DNA of 64,000 nt from Ectobius pallidus (taxonomy: Eukaryota; Arthropoda; Insecta; Blattodea; Ectobiidae), in assembly GCA_964059195.1 (NCBI GenBank), contig CAXKWD010000009.1, positions 151,523,890-151,587,889 of the forward strand, in the 5' to 3' direction. Positions within the stretch are counted from its first letter, which is position 1; each line of letters opens with the position of its first letter. A program made the translations under genes and the position numbers. Under the pieces are notes generated by a model. It made no database searches and had not been told where the DNA came from. It saw nothing but the letters and a program-made list of their open reading frames with translations. Positions 55,436 through 64,000 of this stretch are shown piece after piece.

Positions 55436-58400
55436 AAATGTAGATGTAGATGTAGATGTAGATGTAGATGTCTCGTTCTGTAGATCCTGTGTTGAGCAGG
55501 GCTCAAGGATATAGAACACGTCAGATAAAAACATACATGCATGTTATAAAAAAAACATGATACAAGAATTGTTATGTCACACTTACTCAAGCTGAAAAGA
55601 AATCATCCATATTGTAGAAGGTGTGAGTTACTAAATATTGCTTCAGAGCTCTTTTGAAAGATTTGCATTTGCTTTTAATACATAGTGATTTAATCTCTTT
55701 TGGAAGGTTATTGTATATTTGTATTGCGGAATAATAAGCACCTTTCTGAAAAAGTTTTAATGAGTTAGCTGGTCTATGTAAATCATTCATGTTTCTAGTA
55801 GTACGCCCGTGTATACTGTGATTACTTTGAAATTTATCAATATTATCTACCATGTAACACATAACAGAGTATATATACTCTCCGGTGAGAGTGAGGACTT
55901 TTAATTTTTCAAACAGCGGTTTACAAGATTCTCGTTTTTTCTTTCCACATATTATTCTTATTGCTCGCTTCTGTAATCTAAATATTTTTTCCCTATGTGC
56001 CGAGTTACCCCAAAAAATGATTCCGTACCTCATAACAGAGTGAAAATATGCAAAATATACCGTGAGTAATGCGTCCTGTTGTAATATATCATTCAAAGTT
56101 CGTAGCGCAAAACATGCTGAACTTAGCTTAGAACTTATCATTACAATGTGTTTCTTCCAGTCAAGATTTTGGTCAATTTGTAGTCCTAAGAATTTTATGT
56201 TGCTAATTTCCTCTATGATTTGTGTTTGATAATTGATTACAATGTTTGAGATATATCTATTTTTTGTTCTAAATTGAATAAAGTGGGTCTTATCAATATT
56301 AAGTGACATTTTATTAGCTTGAAACCAAGTATTTAATTCGTGAAAAGTCTTTGTAGCTAGTCTTGCTAAATCTTCTTGTGACTTTCCTGTTACGAGTACA
56401 CTAGTATCATCTGCAAAAAGCAATGCCTTTGATTCGTCACTTAAGTTATCTGGTAAGTCATTGATGAAAATTAAAAAGAGCAAAGGTCCCAGTATCGATC
56501 CCTGAGGTACTCCATTTTTAACAGTCCATAATTTTGATTCATTTCCATTTATTATTACCTTTTGAGTTCTATCAGACAGGTATGATTTGAACCACTTTAG
56601 TGTTATATTATCCAACCTATAGTGTTTCAGTTTTTGAAGTAGAATTTCATGATTTATACAGTCAAACGCCTTAGCTAGGTCACAAAAAATTCCTAGGGCA
56701 TGTTTCTTTTTATCTAACGCTTCCAATATTTCTGTAGTGAGTTGAAATGTAGCATTATCAGTGGACATGCCACTTCTAAATCCAAACTGAGATGGTGTAA
56801 GAATGTTATTCAAATTAAGATAGTGTATTAAGCGGTTGTACATAACTTTTTCAAAAACTTTTGAAAATGAGGTTAGGAGTGATATAGGTCTATAATTTGA
56901 TGGAACATTTTTGTCACCTTTCTTAAAGAGGGGCTTAACAATAGCATGCTTTAGTCTTATTGGAAATATTCCACTTTTTAACGAACAATTACAAATATGA
57001 CTAAGAGGTTTACTAATTTCAGATGAGCAGCTTTTTAACAACTTATTACTTATCTCATCCCATCCAGAAGAGTTTTTGCTTTTGAGTGACTTGATTATAT
57101 TTTCAGTTTCTCTAGAGGAAGTTAATTTGATTTGAAATGTATGGTTCTGGACTATAGGTGTTTTAAGTAGGTCTGCTGCATTAATGCTAATATTAGTTGT
57201 AGGAATACATTTCTCTGCAATGTTTATAAAGTGATTATTAAAAGCATTTGTGATATCTGATACATTATCTAGCTTTTTGTTCTGGTATGTTAGTGACATG
57301 CAATCATTGTTTCCCTTTGATCTCCCTGTTTCGTTTTTAATTATATTCCATATAGTTTTAATTTTATTGTCTGATTTATTAATTATTTGTGAGAAATGCC
57401 TACTCTTAGCCTCTTTAATTACTTTCTTCAGTGTATTGCAGTACATTTTATAGTGTTCTTTATGAGCTGGGTTGTTACTGGTTCTACATTTTAAATATAG
57501 CTCTCTTTTGTTTCTACATGATATTTTAATGCCAGTGGTTAACCATGTTTTATTCCTTACATTAGGTAAATTAGCAGTTTTCTTTTTTGGAAAGTTAGTT
57601 TCAAAATGCCGCAACACAATATTTAGGAATTCATTTAATTTACAGTCTACTTTGTCATAGGAAAATATAGATCCCCAGTTTTCATTCTTCAGATCTTGTT
57701 TGAAGTTTAAAATTGAAGCATCATTCATTACTCTAGTCATATGGGTATGTTTTTTAGTTGCGTTTACCTTACTATCGTTTAGCACTAACATTTGTGCATC
57801 ATGGTCCGATAATCCATTTAATATTGGTAATATTTTAAAGTTAGGGTGCTTTTCTATGTCTATGAATATATTATCTATTATTGTTTGAGAGTTGTTTTGG
57901 ATTCTAGTTGGAAAGTTTACTACAGAGTCTAAATTATAACTACCTAGTAGGGATATCAGTCTGATCTTTTTTTCACTATCAATTGAGAAGTCTACATTAA
58001 AGTCGCCGCACAGTATAATATTTACATTATTACTATACAGATAGTTAAGAACCTTTTCTAACTGATTTGTAAAATAATTGAAATTACCTGTTGGTGCTCT
58101 GTAAATGGTCAGTATTACAAATGTACTGTTATCCGTTTCCACTCTGGCTGCGCAGCATTCAAAATCCTGTTCCTTACAGTAGGAACTGGTGTCTATATCA
58201 CTAAAATTTAAGTTACTTTTGATGAATATACTTACACCTCCGCCTTTCATGGAACATCTAAAGAAATTTGAGCACAATGAAAAATTATCAATTTTTAATT
58301 GTTCCAGCTCTGTTTCTGCACAGTGGTGTTCCGTTAAACAAATAACTTGAATTTCCTGCTTGTTAGAATTATTTGTATCCTGAAAAGCTAACTTAAATTC

Positions 58401-58560
58401 TTCAAATTTACATTCAAGCCCCCTTATATTTTGATGATATAATGCAAATGATTTACTAGTTCTAGTTGCAGGCTTGTATATATTACCAATGTTTACTCGA
58501 GGCAAGTATGTAAGTTGTTGTTCCCTTTCATCTAAAACCTCCCTAAAAAACGAGAGGAGC
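55436..58560 (-). mobile_element. Non-LTR retrotransposon (CR1/Jockey-like), nearly intact 3' part
   Basis: Minus-strand element: ORF2, a ~115-bp 3' UTR, and a terminal (CATCTA)n tail of about five to six units (55436-55470) instead of poly(A). Microsatellite tails occur in CR1/L2-like clades. No ORF1 is seen upstream of ORF2, so the copy is 5'-truncated near 58505-58560. Intact coding sequence suggests recent insertion. I could not fix target duplications. Confidence 0.85.
55587..58505 (-). CDS. ORF2: apurinic-type endonuclease plus reverse transcriptase
   Basis: 972 codons without a stop. Endonuclease, residues ~20-240: HQNIRGL (N26), LTEHH (E59), GDFNVDF (D168, N170), SDHD (233-236). Reverse transcriptase, ~460-780: SSGWDEIS, IVKPLFKKGD, NYRPISLL, QFGFRSGMST, FCDLAKAFD (D609), GVPQGSILGPLLF, FADDTSVLV (D699, D700). 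C-terminal part: YGIIFWGN, LQKRAIRIICG, KSFKRALKQYL. All catalytic residues I can check are present. Its product would nick DNA and prime cDNA synthesis at the target. The first codon here is TTG; no ATG lies between it and the in-frame TAA about 85 bp upstream, so the native start is lost or non-standard. Confidence 0.92.
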   Translation of the reverse strand: MPRVNIGNIYKPATRTSKSFALYHQNIRGLECKFEEFKLAFQDTNNSNKQEIQVICLTEHHCAETELEQLKIDNFSLCSNFFRCSMKGGGVSIFIKSNLNFSDIDTSSYCKEQDFECCAARVETDNSTFVILTIYRAPTGNFNYFTNQLEKVLNYLYSNNVNIILCGDFNVDFSIDSEKKIRLISLLGSYNLDSVVNFPTRIQNNSQTIIDNIFIDIEKHPNFKILPILNGLSDHDAQMLVLNDSKVNATKKHTHMTRVMNDASILNFKQDLKNENWGSIFSYDKVDCKLNEFLNIVLRHFETNFPKKKTANLPNVRNKTWLTTGIKISCRNKRELYLKCRTSNNPAHKEHYKMYCNTLKKVIKEAKSRHFSQIINKSDNKIKTIWNIIKNETGRSKGNNDCMSLTYQNKKLDNVSDITNAFNNHFINIAEKCIPTTNISINAADLLKTPIVQNHTFQIKLTSSRETENIIKSLKSKNSSGWDEISNKLLKSCSSEISKPLSHICNCSLKSGIFPIRLKHAIVKPLFKKGDKNVPSNYRPISLLTSFSKVFEKVMYNRLIHYLNLNNILTPSQFGFRSGMSTDNATFQLTTEILEALDKKKHALGIFCDLAKAFDCINHEILLQKLKHYRLDNITLKWFKSYLSDRTQKVIINGNESKLWTVKNGVPQGSILGPLLFLIFINDLPDNLSDESKALLFADDTSVLVTGKSQEDLARLATKTFHELNTWFQANKMSLNIDKTHFIQFRTKNRYISNIVINYQTQIIEEISNIKFLGLQIDQNLDWKKHIVMISSKLSSACFALRTLNDILQQDALLTVYFAYFHSVMRYGIIFWGNSAHREKIFRLQKRAIRIICGKKKRESCKPLFEKLKVLTLTGEYIYSVMCYMVDNIDKFQSNHSIHGRTTRNMNDLHRPANSLKLFQKGAYYSAIQIYNNLPKEIKSLCIKSKCKSFKRALKQYLVTHTFYNMDDFFSA

Positions 58561-59154
58561 CACCAACTATGACAGGAATAGGCCTGTTACAATTACAGAA
58601 ACTCCCACCCTCGACGGGTCGTGGTCCTGTAAGGCCCGGGCGGCGTAGGCAGCGCAAATGTAGCCTACTTACAACGGGGGAGAAGAAGTGCGTTAAAAAA
58701 AAGCCGTCAAACTTGGTGTGATATCCCCAGTAGGCACCTAATATAACGTTTTGTAAAAGAGCTTTCGTTCTGTGTTTCTGAAAATAGCATTTTAGATTCA
58801 GAGGACCCGAAATGTGCATTTACGTTGAAAACGCGACATCGAATCCTAAGTACTAAGTACTAATATCTATTTGCAGTACCTATCATACGTGTAGAGGAAG
58901 TAATACACCTCGTATTTTTAATTCGTTAGAACTTACATAAAGTTGTTCAATGAGGTAGGCTATGCAAATGAGAGTTGATGTGTTTATGGTGATTGTTGTG
59001 CGCCGATAGTTTGTTTTGCATGGCGCTTGCGTAAATCCTCTGCTTAGTGGATGGTCTGATTATAATGGTGAAATTAAAATTACAAGTGATATCATTAACA
59101 TAAATAATATTGAAGAATTTAAAGGTCGGGTGAAACTCATTTGAATATATTATT
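58561..59154. other. R1 fragment and probable upstream region of the next gene
   Basis: 58730-58830 is R1 on the minus strand (TTTCTGAAAATAGCATTTT, TTCAGAGGACC). 58850-59154 lies directly before the 249-codon gene and could hold its promoter and 5' UTR; I see no clear TATA box other than AT-rich words near 59145. Confidence 0.4.
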
Positions 59155-59904
59155 ATGTTTACCGTAAGTCACAGCATTAGGAATAGGAACCCGAAGTCTA
59201 TGTCTAGAAAAACTCCAGCCGCTAAAAATGATCGAGGTAGCTTTTGGAATTATTCGCCTGATTTTTCGTTTGTGTGTCCTGAATTAATATTAGTTGTTAT
59301 TTTAGCCGCTGTGCTAATCTACTTCTTGAGAAGCGAATTTCGCAGAGCACGGGCCAGGAAAACAGACATCATGAAAGTGATGGCAAAAGTCAAGTCTCGT
59401 GGCGAGAAATTCAAGAGAGCCATGCGAATCAAGCGGAAATGCCAGGAGCTGCTGATTTCGGAATGGCAATCTCAGGAGTCTATGAGCGACTTCGCTATCA
59501 CGTTCTACAGCCATTTTCTCCACCGAGCTATCCAAAGAAAGCGTAAAGAACAGGAAAGCGTGACTAGCTTTGGTTTGAAACCTCTTCCACCGATCGAGGA
59601 TGCCGCTTGTGGAGACGTGATTTATTCACCGCCGAATTCAGATGCCGAATCTTCCGATGGATCTCAAACTAACCTGAACGACGAATTGGAAGAAATAGAC
59701 CTTCCCGATGTTGTCATGATAAGATCTTTTGAGAGTATAATGGAGTCTGAGGAAGATGTCAGCCGAGACGTTTCTGAGAATGTCATCGATATCAACTCTA
59801 TGCCAGCTGTGCCAGAAAATGAAGCGGGGATGGAGGAAAACATCATGAGTTTTGACATCGTTGCAAACGACTTCAAACAGAACAGTGTACATACTGAAAT
59901 GTAA
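59155..59904 (+). CDS. Single-pass membrane protein, 249 aa, unidentified (best host-gene candidate)
   Basis: Open from ATG (A at -3) to TAA with balanced codon use unlike surrounding noise. N-terminus polar and basic (~1-35). A hydrophobic helix at ~41-58 (PELILVVILAAVLIYFL) is followed at once by basic RSEFRRARARK, so the C-terminal side is probably cytosolic. Residues ~70-95 are Lys/Arg-rich. The remainder is acidic and Ser-rich (NSDAESSDG, ESIMESEEDVS). No signal peptide or enzyme motif. Intronless as far as visible; a GTAAGT lies 9 nt after the ATG and could be a splice donor. I do not recognise the family. Poly(A) signals follow at 59941 and 59999. Confidence 0.65.
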   Translation: MFTVSHSIRNRNPKSMSRKTPAAKNDRGSFWNYSPDFSFVCPELILVVILAAVLIYFLRSEFRRARARKTDIMKVMAKVKSRGEKFKRAMRIKRKCQELLISEWQSQESMSDFAITFYSHFLHRAIQRKRKEQESVTSFGLKPLPPIEDAACGDVIYSPPNSDAESSDGSQTNLNDELEEIDLPDVVMIRSFESIMESEEDVSRDVSENVIDINSMPAVPENEAGMEENIMSFDIVANDFKQNSVHTEM

Positions 59905-59998
59905 ACTGTCCTTTCTTTTTTTAAACGGCAAACTGTACAAATTAAAGGTTATATAGTCTACCTAACTAGACTGAGAGGTCACTTGCTGTCAGTTTATG

Positions 59999-60004
59999 AA
60001 TAAA
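59999..60004 (+). terminator. Poly(A) signal AATAAA for the 249-aa gene
   Basis: AATAAA 95 nt after the stop codon, with a weaker ATTAAA at 59941-59946. Position and strand suit the gene at 59155-59904. In an AT-rich sequence the hexamer alone is weak evidence. Confidence 0.45.
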
Positions 60005-60149
60005 TTTCACTAGTGTTCATAGCAATTTTTTCGTGAAGTTCATTGAAACCAGCGAACAGTGAGTTTTTCTCCGTGACTACCGACCGCGCCGTCACGAGCC
60101 GCGGATAACGAAAGAGGATCGATTAAATCGCAGTGCAACGAGCCTAAAA

Positions 60150-60590
60150 TGGCATTTATTAAGTTACAAGTATGTTTACGAAACGAGAAATTTTCATACG
60201 AGTATCTTCACTTACCATTATAGGCCTAGGCAAGTTGCGTACGACTATTTTTGTTAAAATTTCAAGTTTAGAGATTTTGGTTTCATTAAAAAGCGGCAGT
60301 AAGTTATTAGCAAGTTCTTGTCTTTTGTGATAGGTGGCAGCTGATGGCGTACGGTCAAGTCGTAGCTTGTTCTTGGCCGTTTTCTTGAAAAGAACGGATT
60401 TTTACAACACGGACTCAATTTAGTGTAATATTAAATTTAACATGGACAGAATTGATTTATCTTAAGTACACACTGTTCATTAACGCATTTTCATTTCCTA
60501 CTCTCAAGGTTTTAAGATCGGTCTGTATTCGATACCACATCAGTGTCATGATGAAAATCTGTTTCGAAATGGATACAGTTATATCACATG
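60150..60590 (+). repeat. Dispersed repeat family R2, copy 2
   Basis: Colinear with 34310-34745 (GGCATTTATTAA, GAGTATCTTCACTTACCA, TGTGATAGGTGGC, AAGAACGGATTTTTACAA, CGATACCACA). Directly followed by a hAT element. Confidence 0.7.
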
Positions 60591-60614
60591 TAATAGGCCT
60601 AAGCGTATTATAGC

Positions 60615-61249
60615 TAGGGTTCGGATGTTTATGACCTAAAAAAGTGGGAAATATGACCTTAAAATGACTAAATATGAACAAAAGCTCCTAAATATGACCT
60701 CATAAAAACGATTTTTTTTAAAATAAATGTTCCAATGACACTAAATTATTACATCACATTAATTCAATTAGGTAATCAGTTTCAACAATTTTACAGGTCA
60801 TTTACAATTTTACTTGTAAAGAACTTCTAATCTTTTTCCAGATACCACTGCAAATGTGAACTGAACATATTTTTAAAACATGTCTATTGGAGGAAGAGGT
60901 AACTGTTATGGTCCCTTCACATTTCAGTTACAGCAAATCCAAAACATTCATGACTCTTTTTCGGGAAAAATTTAAGTCTACAATAATTGTCGACTTAAAT
61001 TACTTAGTGCAAACAGGCCTACTGCATAATTGTGCTCTTTTACCGAATTTGTAACTGAAATATGATGTTAAATTACAAATAAGACCGAAATATGACCAAG
61101 ACCATGAAAATGACCAAAATATGACTTTATATGCAAAATAAAAATGGGCCGATGAGGATAACAAGCATGCAATTCGTGTTTAATTTGTGTTTGCAGCGAG
61201 AACGGAGGCCAGGATAAAAATATGACATGTCATAAACATCCGAACCCTA
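60615..61249. mobile_element. hAT element, TAGGG..CGGATG family, copy 4
   Basis: Ends TAGGGTTCGGATGTTTATGA and CATAAACATCCGAACCCTA; exact 8-bp duplication ATTATAGC (60607-60614, 61250-61257). 635 bp, interior rich in AAATATGACC, no transposase. The interior parallels 50525-51181 in reverse (AAAAATTTAAGTC, GCATAATTGTGCTCTTTTACC), so the two are close relatives. Confidence 0.9.
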
Positions 61250-61546
61250 ATTATAGCATTGTCGAACAAAAAATAAATTTTCCAACGCAGGAAGACATTT
61301 AATATGGCACTGAGTTTTTGTGCGGAAGCGGCACAAATCGGTGCCAAAGTGTGACAGGCTCATATGCATGTAAAAGAACTCATGTGGGACACAATTCCGG
61401 CAAACCGGCGACGGCCACAGGCCTAAGTTGCAGTACACCTCCGTCTTTAAATAATCTTAAACCCGAACAACCACTATTATGTTAAACTGTGGTGGTTTCT
61501 TTTAAATAATTGGCTATGCTGGGGAAGTGTAAGGAATACTAATAAC
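61250..61546. other. Spacer between two hAT-type elements
   Basis: No gene recognised; the 63-codon minus frame at 61247-61438 has no known domain. Confidence 0.35.
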
Positions 61547-62011
61547 TAGGGGGCGGATTTGTATGACATGTCATATTTTTCCCCTTTGCATTATTTCAGG
61601 TTTCTGACTAATTTAAACCCGATTCCAAGCATCCTGGGGAAAAAAGAACTGCTTTTATTGTGCATATAACTGCATATTTAGGACATTTTCAACTATTGTA
61701 GCATATTTAGTATGAATATGCATATTTAGGTCATATTTTTGGCACATTTGTGTGCATATTAGAGAAATTTTGAAGTTTCATATCATATTTTGTAAATTTT
61801 GCATTAAAATGATACTTTTTGAGAATTTACAGATATTTAAAATAATCAACACTATATTTTAATAAAATGAATTGTAATGAAACTTAAAAAAATACACAAT
61901 GTGTGAGTGGTAAAGTCATATTTTAAATTTTATTGGTCATATTTTAATGTTTTTTAGGTCATAAATGCATTCATATATCCTATTTTTTAGGTCATAGAAA
62001 TCCGCCCCCTA
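61547..62011. mobile_element. hAT element, TAGGG..CGGAT family, copy 5 (diverged)
   Basis: Ends TAGGGGGCGGATTTGTATGAC and GTCATAGAAATCCGCCCCCTA; flanks CTAATAAC and CTAGTAAG match at six of eight positions. 465 bp, interior rich in GCATATTTAGG. An older or separate subfamily. Confidence 0.75.
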
Positions 62012-62826
62012 CTAGTAAGTTTCAAACGAATGCGCACATCCAGCCAGGCAGCCAGGGAGAGAAAGTCATGTGAGTGTATGGAGCATTGATTTTATTATCA
62101 GCCACTTCCAGACGAGTTTGAATGAAGTTCTCGGGAGAGTATTTGGACTGCTTAGAAACAACTATAAGGGCAAAAAATATCTGAACGTTTCGGAAATTTT
62201 CTGTCTGTTATACGCTAAAAGCTATGAGTTTGTCAAATTTCAAGTATCTAGCTCATGAATGTCAGTCAAATGCTTTATTGTTGAGCTGGTCAGACATTAT
62301 CTATCCGTATGATTAATGGGACCACTGAAATGAATGTAATGTAGACCCCTATTGTTTCTCAATAATTCCACTCGATAAGTTGACTGTTGATAAGGTTTGC
62401 AGTAAATTACAAGTGTTGATAGCTAAAAAGAAAAAAAGGTCGACAGTTACAATTGATATGACATTCCACACATTATAACCTTCAACAACCGAACAAATGC
62501 GAATTATTTGCAGAACAGAAACAAATATCACAGGTGGCCTTGTTCTGCTCCCATAGCAACACAAAGCATGGTATTTGTTTTTATTTTTTATTTCAGCTGT
62601 CTTTATAGGCTATATCAGGAGTTTGGGATCTATGTCTGTACAGTGGGGTAGGCCATGGAACTATTGATTGTCAATTGTTTCTATTTAATGGAGTAAATGA
62701 AACTGATGTTAATTTCAATGGATATGATACAGGATGAAATGGTGAGGATGATTCATGGTATGTAAATATCCAATTCGGCATTTCCCTTTACGACTGAGGA
62801 AACCATGAAGAAGCCCATGACAAATT
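62012..62826. other. R4 fragment and unassigned sequence
   Basis: 62190-62265 is an R4 fragment (TTATACGCTAAAAGCTATGAG, AAGTATCTAGCTCATG). Otherwise nothing recognised. Confidence 0.45.
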
Positions 62827-62889
62827 GGCTGCCCACGGGATTTGAACCTGGGACCTCCAAGACGTTACCATCTCGGCCACCTCGCTCGG
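62827..62889 (-). repeat. tRNA-like sequence (SINE head or pseudogene)
   Basis: Minus strand: GAGGTGGCCGAGATGGTAACG, with A box TGGCCGAGATGG (62868-62879), and GTCCCAGGTTCAAATCCCG, with a perfect B box (62838-62848). The acceptor ends do not pair and the anticodon arm is poor, so it is not a functional tRNA. The A box is of the Ser/Leu type. Confidence 0.6.
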
Positions 62890-63490
62890 TGTTAGCCTGC
62901 TTGTTTATAACATTATGCAAGCAGAGATCTGGATTTTCTTACATAGGTGGACGGAAGAAAGGTCACATTTATGCAGGCCTAAATGGGAAAACATTTATCG
63001 ATTTTGACGAAACTCACTACACTATACCAGGTTTTTTTTGGGGGGGGGGCAGGGAACTCAAATTTGAGGTTTTTCTCTCTCCGGGCGGTGCGTTGTTTCG
63101 TGAATTGCACATATTAGCAAGATTTTTGGCTTTTTTCATTAGGCCTATTAGTAGTTTTAAATGTGTATGAATGATTTAGGTAAAATTGTTAATTATTTTG
63201 CAGTTAAAACTTGTAGCCATTGAATAATAAACATGGGCACCTGGTAGTTCAATATACGGAGAATGGCTAAAGGCCCCATTTTTTTAACGTTGTTTCAAGA
63301 AATAATTTTTAGATTGTATCAGTTTTAGGCACAGACTAATACTCAAACAAGCGATGAGAAATACAACCGAAATTACAAAACATTATTTGGCAAAGGAAAT
63401 ACTTTTTGTCTTGGAAGAATGCCTCATATAGATTTTTTTAATGGATCATTAGGCCTATATCTGTGATATTTCAAACTAGGAGAAAAATTC
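62890..63490. other. Unassigned sequence
   Basis: The 121-codon plus frame at 62805-63170 starts within the tRNA-like repeat and has no known domain. A G run lies at 63040-63049. Confidence 0.4.
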
Positions 63491-63564
63491 CTCTGACATT
63501 GGGATTTGAACCCAGGACATTTGGCTATCCGTGTCAATGCTCTACCAACTGAGCTAAGCCAGAG
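63491..63564 (-). pseudogene. tRNA-like gene, probably a pseudogene
   Basis: 74 nt on the minus strand. Acceptor CTCTGGC/GTCAGAG pairs 7 of 7 (one G-U). D arm AGCTC..GAGC and TTAGCTCAGTTGGTAGAGC resemble real tRNAs. T arm CTGGG/CCCAA pairs 4 of 5 with loop TTCAAAT. But three linker bases instead of two precede the D stem, the anticodon stem has an A-C mismatch, and loop position 33 is C instead of U (nominal anticodon GGA). No TTTT follows at once. Most likely a tRNA-derived pseudogene or SINE head. Confidence 0.55.
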
Positions 63565-63802
63565 TGACAAATTTTCTAATATAATTTTCTAATATATACG
63601 CTATCAGTATGGTAAGGTTTATTTAGAAAATCAGTTCATTGTTTTTGAATCCCATAAAAACGCAGCTTATTTACTTAGTGATTTCTTTATGGCTTAGGCA
63701 AGAGTAATAAGAATATAAAATGGTTACATGATGTGAACAGAAAAAAAAAGACATACGAACTTAGCTTTAAGGAAAGCACAGATGAAACTTACGCCATTTA
63801 TT

Positions 63803-64000
63803 AAGTGCCAGTATGGTACTTTATGAGATTGTGTGGTGGACGAAAAAATGTCTGTCCGTCTGTCCGTGTGTCTGTACGCACCATAACTCAAATACGCTTT
63901 TTCGGATATTTATGAAACTTCGTATACGCATTTATAATGTCCATTGGAAGACGTTTATTGATATTGGACCAAATCGGTCCAATTGTTTCGGAGTAATGCT
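63803..64000. mobile_element. AAGTGCC-family element, copy 4 (runs off the window)
   Basis: Starts AAGTGCCAGTATGG after TTTATT, the same left flank as copy 3, with GGACGAAAAAATGTCTGTCC and one ATAACTCAAATACGC subrepeat before the window ends. Its AGTATG end is of the copy-3 subtype. Confidence 0.8.

Noticed and set aside
57250..57888. Plus-strand frames of 62-67 codons
   Set aside because: Antisense shadows of the intact LINE ORF2.
59314..59940. Minus-strand frames of 70-100 codons
   Set aside because: Antisense shadows of the 249-aa gene.
62805..63170. 121-codon plus-strand frame
   Set aside because: It begins inside a tRNA-like repeat and continues through a G-run and AT-rich sequence; no domain seen.

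Overview
This window looks like a non-coding, repeat-dominated stretch of a large, AT-rich insect nuclear genome. The evidence is a crowd of eukaryotic transposons (Helitron, hAT, Tc1/mariner with DUF4817-type transposase, Penelope-like, CR1/Jockey-like LINE), tRNA-derived repeats and GT-AG type exon candidates. The palindrome AGGCCT, often as TAGGCCTA, recurs in otherwise plain sequence. A cockroach- or termite-like genome would fit, but that is a low-confidence guess. No bacterial operon, rRNA or CRISPR array is present.

Layout. 1-2.3 kb: AT-rich sequence and one dispersed repeat. 2.3-2.7 kb: three copies of a ~150-bp repeat. 2.7-15.9 kb: the most striking feature, about 90 head-to-tail copies of a 139-142 bp tRNA-like unit. 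Nearly every unit has an A box, a B box and a TTTT run, and higher-order blocks (24 units = 3354 bp; 6 units = 840 bp) are visible. 16-17.6 kb: more tRNA-like debris and a ~500-bp polypyrimidine tract. 17.9-25.7 kb: a chain of DNA transposons (hAT with exact 8-bp target duplications, mariner relatives with TA duplications, an AAGTGCC-ended family). 25.7-28.7 kb: nothing recognised. 29.3-30.0 kb: Penelope-like fragment with a GIY-YIG endonuclease domain between perfect 92-bp inverted repeats carrying hammerhead-like motifs. 30-32.2 kb: unannotated apart from a possible 39-nt microexon. 32.2-33.6 kb: an AAGTGCC element with a mariner nested in it. 34.2-40 kb: Penelope fragments, a LINE tail, and a duplicated exon-like segment, one copy of which was broken up by a Helitron, a third repeat family and a hAT element. 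40.6-45.6 kb: a MITE, a LINE whose two parts lie head to head (5' inversion), and three Helitron ends or copies, one carrying a perfect 197-bp palindrome. 46-55 kb: more copies of the same families and a second duplicated exon-like segment. 55.4-58.5 kb: a LINE with an intact 972-codon endonuclease-reverse transcriptase frame. 59.2-59.9 kb: the best host-gene candidate, an intronless 249-aa single-pass membrane protein with poly(A) signals. 60-64 kb: three dispersed families again and two minus-strand tRNA-like sequences.

There is no gene pathway to assemble. The logic of the window is nested insertion: target duplications and interrupted paralogues let the order of several insertions be read directly. 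The item most likely to be biologically new is the tRNA-like array, because each unit is a compact candidate RNA polymerase III unit or TFIIIC-binding site.
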